From Auanema rhodensis (lineage: Eukaryota; Nematoda; Chromadorea; Rhabditida; Rhabditidae): 64,000 nt of DNA. A program made the translations under genes and the position numbers. Below the pieces are notes generated by a model, which did no database searches, was not told the DNA's origin, and saw only the letters and a list, made by a program, of their open reading frames with translations. The stretch lies in NCBI GenBank assembly GCA_964057225.1, contig OZ059895.1:3286001-3350000 (forward strand). The letters run 5' to 3'. Below, one piece after another: positions 12,890-27,435 of the stretch (position 1 is the stretch's first letter; the number at the start of each line of letters is the position of its first letter).

Positions 12890-15800
12890 TATACGCAGCA
12901 CAGGTTACCCTTAAATAATGAACTGACCGACTAATCAGACATGGATCTTTCCTAGTTCTGTTGCTTGAATGGATGTTTTCCTACGTAGGCTAGTAAAACA
13001 TGCCCTTCAAAGCATCAGAACATGTGATCAAATTCCAATTTTTTTGTATCTATCTTGTAAAGATAGTAATATATCATATGTTGAACACTATGTTGGAAAG
13101 ATTTTAATTCAGATTTTCGAACTTTTATTCAGTTTGTTTTTTAAACTTTGATTAAGAACTTTGATTTTTGTACACCCATAAATTATACGCAGCACAGGTT
13201 ACCCTTAATTAATGAACTGACCGACTAATCAGACATGGATCTTTCCAAGTTCTGTTGCTTGAACGGATGTTTTCCTACGAAGGCTAGTAAAACATGCCCT
13301 TCAAAGCATCAGAACATGTGATCACATTCCAATATTTTTGTATCTATCTTGTAAAGATAGTAATATATCATATGTTGAACACTATGTTGGAAAGATTTTA
13401 ATTCAGATTTTCTAACTTTTATTCAGTTTGTTTTTTAAACTTTGATTAAGAACTTTGATTTTTGTACACCCATAAATTATAAGCAGCACAGGTTACCCTT
13501 AAATAATGAACTGACCGACTAATCAGACATGGATCTTTCCTAGTTCTGTTGCTTGAATGGATGTTTTCCTACGTAGGCTAGTAAAACATGCCCTTCAAAG
13601 CATCAGAACATGTGATCACATTCCAATTTTTTTGAAATCTATCTTGTAAAGATAGTAATAAACTTTGATTTTTGTACACCCATAAATTATACGCAGCACA
13701 GGTTACCCTTAAATAATGAACTGACCGACTAATCAGACATCGATCTTTCCTAGTTCTGTTGCTTGAATGGATGTTTTCCTACGTAGGCTAGTAAAACATG
13801 CCCTTCAAAGCATCAGAACATGTGATCACATTCCAATTTTTTTGTATCTTTCTTGTAAAGATAGTAATATATCATATGTTGAACACTATGTTGGAAAGAT
13901 TTTAATTCAGATTTTCGAACTTTTATTCAGTTTGTTTTTTAAACTTTGATCAAGAACTTTGATTTTTGTACACCCATAAATTATACGCAGCACAGGTTAC
14001 CCTTAATTAATGAACTGACCGACTAATCAGACATGGATCTTTCCAAGTTCTGTTGCTTGAACGGATGTTTTCCTACGAAGGCTAGTAAAACATGCCCTTC
14101 AAAGCATCAGAACATGTGATCACATTCCAATATTTTTGTATCTATCTTGTAAAGATAGTAATATATCATATGTTGAACACTATGTTGGAAAGATTTTAAT
14201 TCAGATTTTCGAACTTTTATTCAGTTTGTTTTTTAAACTTTGATTAAGAACTTTGATTTTTGTACACCCATAAATTATACGCAGCACAGGTTACCCTTAA
14301 TTAATGAACTGACCGACTAATCAGACATGGATCTTTCCAAGTTCTGTTGCTTGAACGGATGTTTTCCTACGAAGGCTAGTAAAACATGCCCTTCAAAGCA
14401 TCAGAACATGTGATCACATTCCAATATTTTTGTATCTATCTTGTAAAGATAGTAATATATCATATGTTGAACACTATGTTGGAAAGATTTTAATTCAGAT
14501 TTTCTAACTTTTATTCAGTTTGTTTTTTAAACTTTGATTAAGAACTTTGATTTTTGTACACCCATAAATTATACGCAGCACAGGTTACCCTTAAATAATG
14601 AACTGACCGACTAATCAGACATGGATCTTTCCTAGTTCTGTTGCTTGAATGGATGTTTTCCTACGTAGGCTAGTAAAACATGCCCTTCCAAGCATCAGAA
14701 CATGTGATCACATTCCAATTTTTTTGAAATCTATCTTGTAAAGATAGTAATAAACTTTGATTTTTGTACACCCATAAATTATACGCAGCACAGGTTACCC
14801 TTAATTAATGAACTGACCGACTAATCAGACATGGATCTTTCCTAGTTCTGTTGCTTGAATGGATGTTTTCCTACGTAGGCTAGTAAAACATGCCCTTCAA
14901 AGCATCAGAACATGTGATCACATTCCAATTTTTTTGTATCTATCTTGTAAAGATAGTAATATATCATATGTTGAACACTATGTTGGAAAGATTTTAATTC
15001 GGATTTTCTAACTTTTATTCAGTTTGTTTTTTAAACTTTGATTAAGAACTTTGATTTTTGTACACCCATAAATTATACGCAGCACAGGTTACCCTTAAAT
15101 AATGAACTGACCGACTAATCAGACATGGATCTTTCCTAGTTCTGTTGCTTGAATGGATGTTTTCCTACGTAGGCTAGTAAAACATGCCCTTCAAAGCATC
15201 AGAACATGTGATCACATTCCAATTTTTTTGAAATCTATCTTGTAAAGATAGTAATAAACTTTGATTTTTGTACACCCATAAATTATACGCAGCACAGGTT
15301 ACCCTTAAATAATGAACTGACCGACTAATCAGACATGGATCTTTCCAAGTTCTGTTGCTTGAACGGATGTTTTCCTACGTAGGCTAGTAAAACATGCCCT
15401 TCAAAGCATCAGAACATGTGATCACATTCCAATATTTTTGTATCTATCTTGTAAAGATAGTAATATATCATATGTTGAACACTATGTTGGAAAGATTTTA
15501 ATTCAGATTTTCTAACTCTTATTCAGTTTGTTTTTTAAACTTTGATTAAGAACTTTGATTTTTGTTCACCCATAAATTATACGCAGCACAGGTTACCCTT
15601 AAATAATGAACTGACCGACTAATCAGACATGGATCTTTCCTAGTTCTGTTGCTTGAATGGATGTTTTCCTACGTAGGCTAGTAAAACATGCCCTTCAAAG
15701 CATCAGAACATGTGATCAAATTCCAATTTTTTTGTATCTATCTTGTAAAGATAGTAATATATCATATGTTGAACACTATGTTGGAAAGATTTTAATTCAG

Positions 15801-18800
15801 ATTTTCGAACTTTTATTCAGTTTGTTTTTTAAACTTTGATTAAGAACTTTGATTTTTGTACACCCATAAATTATACGCAGCACAGGTTACCCTTAATTAA
15901 TGAACTGACCGACTAATCAGACATGGATCTTTCCAAGTTCTGTTGCTTGAACGGATGTTTTCCTACGAAGGCTAGTAAAACATGCCCTTCAAAGCATCAG
16001 AACATGTGATCACATTCCAATATTTTTGTATCTATCTTGTAAAGATAGTAATATATCATATGTTGAACACTATGTTGGAAAGATTTTAATTCAGATTTTC
16101 TAACTTTTATTCAGTTTGTTTTTTAAACTTTGATTAAGAACTTTGATTTTTGTACACCCATAAATTATAAGCAGCACAGGTTACCCTTAAATAATGAACT
16201 GACCGACTAATCAGACATGGATCTTTCCTAGTTCTGTTGCTTGAATGGATGTTTTCCTACGTAGGCTAGTAAAACATGCCCTTCAAAGCATCAGAACATG
16301 TGATCACATTCCAATTTTTTTGAAATCTATCTTGTAAAGATAGTAATAAACTTTGATTTTTGTACACCCATAAATTATACGCAGCACAGGTTACCCTTAA
16401 ATAATGAACTGACCGACTAATCAGACATCGATCTTTCCTAGTTCTGTTGCTTGAATGGATGTTTTCCTACGTAGGCTAGTAAAACATGCCCTTCAAAGCA
16501 TCAGAACATGTGATCACATTCCAATTTTTTTGTATCTTTCTTGTAAAGATAGTAATATATCATATGTTGAACACTATGTTGGAAAGATTTTAATTCAGAT
16601 TTTCGAACTTTTATTCAGTTTGTTTTTTAAACTTTGATCAAGAACTTTGATTTTTGTACACCCATAAATTATACGCAGCACAGGTTACCCTTAATTAATG
16701 AACTGACCGACTAATCAGACATGGATCTTTCCAAGTTCTGTTGCTTGAACGGATGTTTTCCTACGAAGGCTAGTAAAACATGCCCTTCAAAGCATCAGAA
16801 CATGTGATCACATTCCAATATTTTTGTATCTATCTTGTAAAGATAGTAATATATCATATGTTGAACACTATGTTGGAAAGATTTTAATTCAGATTTTCGA
16901 ACTTTTATTCAGTTTGTTTTTTAAACTTTGATTAAGAACTTTGATTTTTGTACACCCATAAATTATACGCAGCACAGGTTACCCTTAATTAATGAACTGA
17001 CCGACTAATCAGACATGGATCTTTCCAAGTTCTGTTGCTTGAACGGATGTTTTCCTACGAAGGCTAGTAAAACATGCCCTTCAAAGCATCAGAACATGTG
17101 ATCACATTCCAATATTTTTGTATCTATCTTGTAAAGATAGTAATATATCATATGTTGAACACTATGTTGGAAAGATTTTAATTCAGATTTTCTAACTTTT
17201 ATTCAGTTTGTTTTTTAAACTTTGATTAAGAACTTTGATTTTTGTACACCCATAAATTATACGCAGCACAGGTTACCCTTAAATAATGAACTGACCGACT
17301 AATCAGACATGGATCTTTCCTAGTTCTGTTGCTTGAATGGATGTTTTCCTACGTAGGCTAGTAAAACATGCCCTTCAAAGCATCAGAACATGTGATCACA
17401 TTCCAATTTTTTTGAAATCTATCTTGTAAAGATAGTAATAAACTTTGATTTTTGTACACCCATAAATTATACGCAGCACAGGTTACCCTTAATTAATGAA
17501 CTGACCGACTAATCAGACATCGATCTTTCCTAGTTCTGTTGCTTGAATGGATGTTTTCCTACGTAGGCTAGTAAAACATGCCCTTCAAAGCATCAGAACA
17601 TGTGATCACATTCCAATTTTTTTGTATCTTTCTTGTAAAGATAGTAATATATCATATGTTGAACACTATGTTGGAAAGATTTTAATTCAGATTTTCGAAC
17701 TTTTATTCAGTTTGTTTTTTAAACTTTGATCAAGAACTTTGATTTTTGTACACCCATAAATTATACGCAGCACAGGTTACCCTTAATTAATGAACTGACC
17801 GACTAATCAGACATGGATCTTTCCAAGTTCTGTTGCTTGAACGGATGTTTTCCTACGAAGGCTAGTAAAACATGCCCTTCAAAGCATCAGAACATGTGAT
17901 CACATTCCAATATTTTTGTATCTATCTTGTAAAGATAGTAATATATCATATGTTGAACACTATGTTGGAAAGATTTTAATTCAGATTTTCTAACTTTTAT
18001 TCAGTTTGTTTTTTAAACTTTGATTAAGAACTTTGATTTTTGTACACCCATAAATTATACGCAGCACAGGTTACCCTTAAATAATGAACTGACCGACTAA
18101 TCAGACATGGATCTTTCCTAGTTCTGTTGCTTGAATGGATGTTTTCCTACGTAGGCTAGTAAAACATGCCCTTCAAAGCATCAGAACATGTGATCACATT
18201 CCAATTTTTTTGAAATCTATCTTGTAAAGATAGTAATAAACTTTGATTTTTGTACACCCATAAATTATACGCAGCACAGGTTACCCTTAAATAATGAACT
18301 GACCGACTAATCAGACATGGATCTTTCCTAGTTCTGTTGCTTGAATGGATGTTTTCCTACGTAGGCTAGTAAAACATGCCCTTCAAAGCATCAGAACATG
18401 TGATCACATTCCAATTTTTTTGTATCTATCTTGTAAAGATAGTAATATATCATATGTTGAACACTATGTTGGAAAGATTTTAATTCAGATTTACAAACTT
18501 TTATTCAGTTTGTTTTTTAAACTTTGATTAAGAACTTTGATTTTTGTACACCCATAAATTATACGCAGCACAGGTTACCCTTAATTAATGAACTGACCGA
18601 CTAATCAGACATGGATCTTTCCAAGTTCTGTTGCTTGAACGGATGTTTTCCTACGTAGGCTAGTAAAACATGCCCTTCAAAGCATCAGAACATGTGATCA
18701 CATTCCAATTTTTTTGTATCTATCTTGTAAAGATAGTAATATATCATATGTTGAACACTATGTTGGAGAGATTTTAATTCAGATTTTCTAACTTTTATTC

Positions 18801-21800
18801 AGTTTGTTTTTTAAACTTTGATTAAGAACTTTGATTTTTGTACACCCATAAATTATACGCAGCACAGGTTACCCTTAAATAATGAACTGACCGACTAATC
18901 AGACATGGATCTTTCATAGTTCTGTTGCTTGAATGGATGTTTTCCTACGTAGGCTAGTAAAACATGCCCTTCAAAGCATCAGAACATGCGATCACATTCC
19001 AATTTTTTTGTATCTATCTTGTAAAGATAGTAATTTATCATATGTTGAACACTATGTTGGAAAGATTTTAATTCAGATTTTCGAACTTTTATTCAGTTTG
19101 TTTTTTAAACTTTGATTAAGAACTTTGATTTTTGTACACCCATAAATTATACGCAGCACAGGTTACCCTTAATTAATGAACTGACCGACTAATCAGACAT
19201 GGATCTTTCCTAGTTCTGTTGCTTGAATGGATGTTTTCCTACGTAGGCTAGTAAAACATGCCCTTCAAAGCATCAGAACATGTGACCACATTCCAATTTT
19301 TTTGAAATCTATCTTGTAAAGATAGTAATAAACTTTGATTTTTGTACACCCATAAATTATACGCAGCACAGGTTACCCTTAAATAATGAACTGACCGACT
19401 AATCAGACATGGATCTTTCCTAGTTCTGTTGCTTGAATGGATGTTTTCCTACGTAGGCTAGTAAAACATGCCCTTCAAAGCATCAGAACATGTGATCACA
19501 TTCCAATTTTTTTGAAATCTATCTTGTAAAGATAGTAATAAACTTTGATTTTTGTACACCCATAAATTATACGCAGCACAGGTTACCCTTAATTAATGAA
19601 CTGACCGACTAATCAGACATGGATCTTTCCTAGTTCTGTTGCTTGAATGGATGTTTTCCTACGTAGGCTAGTAAAACATGCCCTTCAAAGCATCAGAACA
19701 TGTGACCACATTCCAATTTTTTTGAAATCTATCTTGTAAAGATAGTAATAAACTTTGATTTTTGTACACCCATAAATTATACGCAGCACAGGTTACCCTT
19801 AAATAATGAACTGACCGACTAATCAGACATGGATCTTTCCTAGTTCTGTTGCTTGAATGGATGTTTTCCTACGTAGGCTAGTAAAACATGCCCTTCAAAG
19901 CATCAGAACATGTGATCACATTCCAATTTTTTTGAAATCTATCTTGTAAAGATAGTAATAAACTTTGATTTTTGTACACCCATAAATTATACGCAGCACA
20001 GGTTACCCTTAAATAATGAACTGACCGACTAATCAGACATGGATCTTTCCTAGTTCTGTTGCTTGAATGGATGTTTTCCTACGTAGGCTAGTAAAACATG
20101 CCCTTCAAAGCATCAGAACATGTGATCACATTCCAATTTTTTTGTATCTATCTTGTAAAGATAGTAATATATCATATGTTGAACACTATGTTGGAAAGAT
20201 TTTAATTCAGATTTACGAACTTTTATTCAGTTTGTTTTTTAAACTTTGATTAAGAACTTTGATTTTTGTACACCCATAAATTATACGCAGCACAGGTTAC
20301 CCTTAATTAATGAACTGACCGACTAATCAGACATGGATCTTTCCAAGTTCTGTTGCTTGAACGGATGTTTTCCTACGTAGGCTAGTAAAACATGCCCTTC
20401 AAAGCATCAGAACATGTGATCACATTCCAATTTTTTTGTATCTATCTTGTAAAGATAGTAATATATCATATGTTGAACACTATGTTGGAAAGATTTTAAT
20501 TCAGATTTTCTAACTTTTATTCAGTTTGTTTTTTAAACTTTGATTAAGAACTTTGATTTTTGTACACCCATAAATTATACGCAGCACAGGTTACCCTTAA
20601 ATAATGAACTGACCGACTAATCAGACATGGATCTTTCCTAGTTCTGTTGCTTGAATGGATGTTTTCCTACGTAGGCTAGTAAAACATGCCCTTCAAAGCA
20701 TCAGAACATGTGATCACATTCCAATTTTTTTGAAATCTATCTTGTAAAGATAGTAATAAACTTTGATTTTTGTACACCCATAAATTATACGCAGCACAGG
20801 TTACCCTTAAATAATGAACTGACCGACTAATCAGACATGGATCTTTCCTAGTTCTGTTGCTTTAATGGATGTTTTCCTACGTAGGCTAGTAAAACATGCC
20901 CTTCAAAGCATCAGAACATGTGATCACATTCCAATTTTTTTGTATCTATCTTGTAAAGATAGTAATATATCATATGTTGAACACTATGTTGGAAAGATTT
21001 CAATTCAGATTTACGAACTTTTATTCAGTTTGTTTTTTAAACTTTGATTAAGAACTTTGATTTTTGTACACCCATAAATTATACGCAGCACAGGTTACCC
21101 TTAAATAATGAACTGACCGACTAATCAGACATGGATCTTTCCTAGTTCTGTTGCTTGAATGGATGTTTTCCTACGTAGGCTAGTAAAACATGCCCTTCAA
21201 AGCATCAGAACATGTGATCAAATTCCAATTTTTTTGTATCTATCTTGTAAAGATAGTAATATATCATATGTTGAACACTATGTTGGAAAGATTTTCATTC
21301 AGATTTTTTAATTTTTATTCAGTTTGTTTTTTAAACTTTGATTAAGAACTTTGATTTTTGTACACCCATAAATTATACGCAGCACAGGTTACCCTTAAAT
21401 AATGAACTGACCGACTAATCAGACATGGATCTTTCCAAGTTCTGTTGCTTGAACGGATGTTTTCCTACGTAGGCTAGTAAAACATGCCCTTCAAAGCATC
21501 AGAACATGTGATCACATTCCAATATTTTTGTATCTATCTTGTAAAGATAGTAATATATCATATGTTGAACACTATGTTGGAAAGATTTTAATTCAGATTT
21601 TCTAACTCTTATTCAGTTTGTTTTTTAAACTTTGATTAAGAACTTTGATTTTTGTTCACCCATAAATTATACGCAGCACAGGTTACCCTTAAATAATGAA
21701 CTGACCGACTAATCAGACATGGATCTTTCCTAGTTCTGTTGCTTGAATGGATGTTTTCCTACGTAGGCTAGTAAAACATGCCCTTCAAAGCATCAGAACA

Positions 21801-23000
21801 TGTGATCAAATTCCAATTTTTTTGTATCTATCTTGTAAAGATAGTAATATATCATATGTTGAACACTATGTTGGAAAGATTTTAATTCAGATTTTCGAAC
21901 TTTTATTCAGTTTGTTTTTTAAACTTTGATTAAGAACTTTGATTTTTGTACACCCATAAATTATACGCAGCACAGGTTACCCTTAATTAATGAACTGACC
22001 GACTAATCAGACATGGATCTTTCCAAGTTCTGTTGCTTGAACGGATGTTTTCCTACGAAGGCTAGTAAAACATGCCCTTCAAAGCATCAGAACATGTGAT
22101 CACATTCCAATATTTTTGTATCTATCTTGTAAAGATAGTAATATATCATATGTTGAACACTATGTTGGAAAGATTTTAATTCAGATTTTCTAACTTTTAT
22201 TCAGTTTGTTTTTTAAACTTTGATTAAGAACTTTGATTTTTGTACACCCATAAATTATAAGCAGCACAGGTTACCCTTAAATAATGAACTGACCGACTAA
22301 TCAGACATGGATCTTTCCTAGTTCTGTTGCTTGAATGGATGTTTTCCTACGTAGGCTAGTAAAACATGCCCTTCAAAGCATCAGAACATGTGATCACATT
22401 CCAATTTTTTTGAAATCTATCTTGTAAAGATAGTAATAAACTTTGATTTTTGTACACCCATAAATTATACGCAGCACAGGTTACCCTTAAATAATGAACT
22501 GACCGACTAATCAGACATCGATCTTTCCTAGTTCTGTTGCTTGAATGGATGTTTTCCTACGTAGGCTAGTAAAACATGCCCTTCAAAGCATCAGAACATG
22601 TGATCACATTCCAATTTTTTTGTATCTTTCTTGTAAAGATAGTAATATATCATATGTTGAACACTATGTTGGAAAGATTTTAATTCAGATTTTCGAACTT
22701 TTATTCAGTTTGTTTTTTAAACTTTGATCAAGAACTTTGATTTTTGTACACCCATAAATTATACGCAGCACAGGTTACCCTTAATTAATGAACTGACCGA
22801 CTAATCAGACATGGATCTTTCCAAGTTCTGTTGCTTGAACGGATGTTTTCCTACGAAGGCTAGTAAAACATGCCCTTCAAAGCATCAGAACATGTGATCA
22901 CATTCCAATATTTTTGTATCTATCTTGTAAAGATAGTAATATATCATATGTTGAACACTATGTTGGAAAGATTTTAATTCAGATTTTCGAACTTTTATTC
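12890..23000 (+). repeat. Dispersed ~2 kb higher-order block, three copies
   Basis: A block marked by TTATAAGCAGCAC, then ACATCGATCTTTCC with GTATCTTTC, then GATCAAGAAC occurs at about 12.9-14.9 kb, 15.6-17.4 kb and 21.7-23.0 kb. The marker TTATAAGCAG lies near 13481, 16169 and 22259, giving offsets of 2688 and 6090 bp. The second and third copies also share the upstream markers TTCTAACTCTT and TTTGTTCACCC. Confidence 0.82.
18239..20240 (+). repeat. Higher-order block duplicated at 23.2 and 25.3 kb
   Basis: The private variants TTGGAGAGATTTT and ACATGCGATCACATT with TAATTTATCATATG occur here near 18765-19035, again 4998 bp downstream, and again a further 2100 bp downstream. This is the probable source of, or a sister to, the 2100 bp tandem unit. 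Confidence 0.8.
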
Positions 23001-23236
23001 AGTTTGTTTTTTAAACTTTGATCAAGAACTTTGATTTTTGTACACCCATAAATTATACGCAGCACAGGTTACCCTTAAATAATGAACTGACCGACTAATC
23101 AGACATGGATCTTTCCTAGTTCTGTTGCTTGAATGGATGTTTTCCTACGTAGGCTAGTAAAACATGCCCTTCAAAGCATCAGAACATGTGATCACATTCC
23201 AATTTTTTTGAAATCTATCTTGTAAAGATAGTAATA

Positions 23237-26200
23237 AACTTTGATTTTTGTACACCCATAAATTATACGCAGCACAGGTTACCCTTAAATAATGAACTGA
23301 CCGACTAATCAGACATGGATCTTTCCTAGTTCTGTTGCTTGAATGGATGTTTTCCTACGTAGGCTAGTAAAACATGCCCTTCAAAGCATCAGAACATGTG
23401 ATCACATTCCAATTTTTTTGTATCTATCTTGTAAAGATAGTAATATATCATATGTTGAACACTATGTTGGAAAGATTTTAATTCAGATTTACGAACTTTT
23501 ATTCAGTTTGTTTTTTAAACTTTGATTAAGAACTTTGATTTTTGTACACCCATAAATTATACGCAGCACAGGTTACCCTTAATTAATGAACTGACCGACT
23601 AATCAGACATGGATCTTTCCAAGTTCTGTTGCTTGAACGGATGTTTTCCTACGTAGGCTAGTAAAACATGCCCTTCAAAGCATCAGAACATGTGATCACA
23701 TTCCAATTTTTTTGTATCTATCTTGTAAAGATAGTAATATATCATATGTTGAACACTATGTTGGAGAGATTTTAATTCAGATTTTCTAACTTTTATTCAG
23801 TTTGTTTTTTAAACTTTGATTAAGAACTTTGATTTTTGTACACCCATAAATTATACGCAGCACAGGTTACCCTTAAATAATGAACTGACCGACTAATCAG
23901 ACATGGATCTTTCCTAGTTCTGTTGCTTGAATGGATGTTTTCCTACGTAGGCTAGTAAAACATGCCCTTCAAAGCATCAGAACATGCGATCACATTCCAA
24001 TTTTTTTGTATCTATCTTGTAAAGATAGTAATTTATCATATGTTGAACACTATGTTGGAAAGATTTTAATTCAGATTTTCGAACTTTTATTCAGTTTGTT
24101 TTTTAAACTTTGATTAAGAACTTTGATTTTTGTACACCCATAAATTATACGCAGCACAGGTTACCCTTAATTAATGAACTGACCGACTAATCAGACATGG
24201 ATCTTTCCTAGTTCTGTTGCTTGAATGGATGTTTTCCTACGTAGGCTAGTAAAACATGCCCTTCAAAGCATCAGAACATGTGACCACATTCCAATTTTTT
24301 TGAAATCTATCTTGTAAAGATAGTAATAAACTTTGATTTTTGTACACCCATAAATTATACGCAGCACAGGTTACCCTTAAATAATGAACTGACCGACTAA
24401 TCAGACATGGATCTTTCCTAGTTCTGTTGCTTGAATGGATGTTTTCCTACGTAGGCTAGTAAAACATGCCCTTCAAAGCATCAGAACATGTGATCACATT
24501 CCAATTTTTTTGAAATCTATCTTGTAAAGATAGTAATAAACTTTGATTTTTGTACACCCATAAATTATACGCAGCACAGGTTACCCTTAAATAATGAACT
24601 GACCGACTAATCAGACATGGATCTTTCCTAGTTCTGTTGCTTGAATGGATGTTTTCCTACGTAGGCTAGTAAAACATGCCCTTCAAAGCATCAGAACATG
24701 TGATCACATTCCAATTTTTTTGTATCTATCTTGTAAAGATAGTAATATATCATATGTTGAACACTATGTTGGAAAGATTTTAATTCAGATTTACGAACTT
24801 TTATTCAGTTTGTTTTTTAAACTTTGATCAAGAACTTTGATTTTTGTACACCCATAAATTATACGCAGCACAGGTTACCCTTAATTAATGAACTGACCGA
24901 CTAATCAGACATGGATCTTTCCAAGTTCTGTTGCTTGAACGGATGTTTTCCTACGAAGGCTAGTAAAACATGCCCTTCAAAGCATCAGAACATGTGATCA
25001 CATTCCAATATTTTTGTATCTATCTTGTAAAGATAGTAATATATCATATGTTGAACACTATGTTGGAAAGATTTTAATTCAGATTTTCTAACTTTTATTC
25101 AGTTTGTTTTTTAAACTTTGATTAAGAACTTTGATTTTTGTACACCCATAAATTATACGCAGCACAGGTTACCCTTAAATAATGAACTGACCGACTAATC
25201 AGACATGGATCTTTCCTAGTTCTGTTGCTTGAATGGATGTTTTCCTACGTAGGCTAGTAAAACATGCCCTTCAAAGCATCAGAACATGTGATCACATTCC
25301 AATTTTTTTGAAATCTATCTTGTAAAGATAGTAATAAACTTTGATTTTTGTACACCCATAAATTATACGCAGCACAGGTTACCCTTAAATAATGAACTGA
25401 CCGACTAATCAGACATGGATCTTTCCTAGTTCTGTTGCTTGAATGGATGTTTTCCTACGTAGGCTAGTAAAACATGCCCTTCAAAGCATCAGAACATGTG
25501 ATCACATTCCAATTTTTTTGTATCTATCTTGTAAAGATAGTAATATATCATATGTTGAACACTATGTTGGAAAGATTTTAATTCAGATTTACGAACTTTT
25601 ATTCAGTTTGTTTTTTAAACTTTGATTAAGAACTTTGATTTTTGTACACCCATAAATTATACGCAGCACAGGTTACCCTTAATTAATGAACTGACCGACT
25701 AATCAGACATGGATCTTTCCAAGTTCTGTTGCTTGAACGGATGTTTTCCTACGTAGGCTAGTAAAACATGCCCTTCAAAGCATCAGAACATGTGATCACA
25801 TTCCAATTTTTTTGTATCTATCTTGTAAAGATAGTAATATATCATATGTTGAACACTATGTTGGAGAGATTTTAATTCAGATTTTCTAACTTTTATTCAG
25901 TTTGTTTTTTAAACTTTGATTAAGAACTTTGATTTTTGTACACCCATAAATTATACGCAGCACAGGTTACCCTTAAATAATGAACTGACCGACTAATCAG
26001 ACATGGATCTTTCCTAGTTCTGTTGCTTGAATGGATGTTTTCCTACGTAGGCTAGTAAAACATGCCCTTCAAAGCATCAGAACATGCGATCACATTCCAA
26101 TTTTTTTGTATCTATCTTGTAAAGATAGTAATTTATCATATGTTGAACACTATGTTGGAAAGATTTTAATTCAGATTTTCGAACTTTTATTCAGTTTGTT

Positions 26201-27130
26201 TTTTAAACTTTGATTAAGAACTTTGATTTTTGTACACCCATAAATTATACGCAGCACAGGTTACCCTTAATTAATGAACTGACCGACTAATCAGACATGG
26301 ATCTTTCCTAGTTCTGTTGCTTGAATGGATGTTTTCCTACGTAGGCTAGTAAAACATGCCCTTCAAAGCATCAGAACATGTGACCACATTCCAATTTTTT
26401 TGAAATCTATCTTGTAAAGATAGTAATAAACTTTGATTTTTGTACACCCATAAATTATACGCAGCACAGGTTACCCTTAAATAATGAACTGACCGACTAA
26501 TCAGACATGGATCTTTCCTAGTTCTGTTGCTTGAATGGATGTTTTCCTACGTAGGCTAGTAAAACATGCCCTTCAAAGCATCAGAACATGTGATCACATT
26601 CCAATTTTTTTGAAATCTATCTTGTAAAGATAGTAATAAACTTTGATTTTTGTACACCCATAAATTATACGCAGCACAGGTTACCCTTAAATAATGAACT
26701 GACCGACTAATCAGACATGGATCTTTCCTAGTTCTGTTGCTTGAATGGATGTTTTCCTACGTAGGCTAGTAAAACATGCCCTTCAAAGCATCAGAACATG
26801 TGATCACATTCCAATTTTTTTGTATCTATCTTGTAAAGATAGTAATATATCATATGTTGAACACTATGTTGGAAAGATTTTAATTCAGATTTACGAACTT
26901 TTATTCAGTTTGTTTTTTAAACTTTGATTAAGAACTTTGATTTTTGTACACCCATAAATTATACGCAGCACAGGTTACCCTTAATTAATGAACTGACCGA
27001 CTAATCAGACATGGATCTTTCCAAGTTCTGTTGCTTGAACGGATGTTTTCCTACGTAGGCTAGTAAAACATGCCCTTCAAAGCATCAGAACATGTGATCA
27101 CATTCCAATTTTTTTGTATCTATCTTGTAA
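23237..27130 (+). repeat. Higher-order repeat, period 2100 bp, two copies
   Basis: Unit 1 is 23237-25336 and unit 2 starts at 25337, matching closely to about 26.9 kb and then with more differences. Each unit holds five 294 bp and three 210 bp monomers (5x294+3x210=2100). Markers are ACATGCGATC (23984, 26084 region) and TTGGAGAGATT. Confidence 0.82.
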
Positions 27131-27435
27131 AGATAGTAATATATCATATGTTGAACACTATGTTGGAAAGATTTTAATTCAAATTTTCTAACTTTTATTC
27201 AGTTTGTTTTTTAAATTTTGATTAAGAACTTTGATTTTTGTACACCCATAAATTATACGCAGCACAGGTTACCCTTGAATAATGAACTGACCGACTAATC
27301 AGACATGGATCTTTCCTAGTTCTGTTGCTTGAATGGATGTTTTCCTACGTAGGCTAGTAAAACATGCCCTTCAAAGCATCAGAACATGTGATCACATTCC
27401 AATTTTTTTGTATCTATCTTGTAAAGATAGGAATA

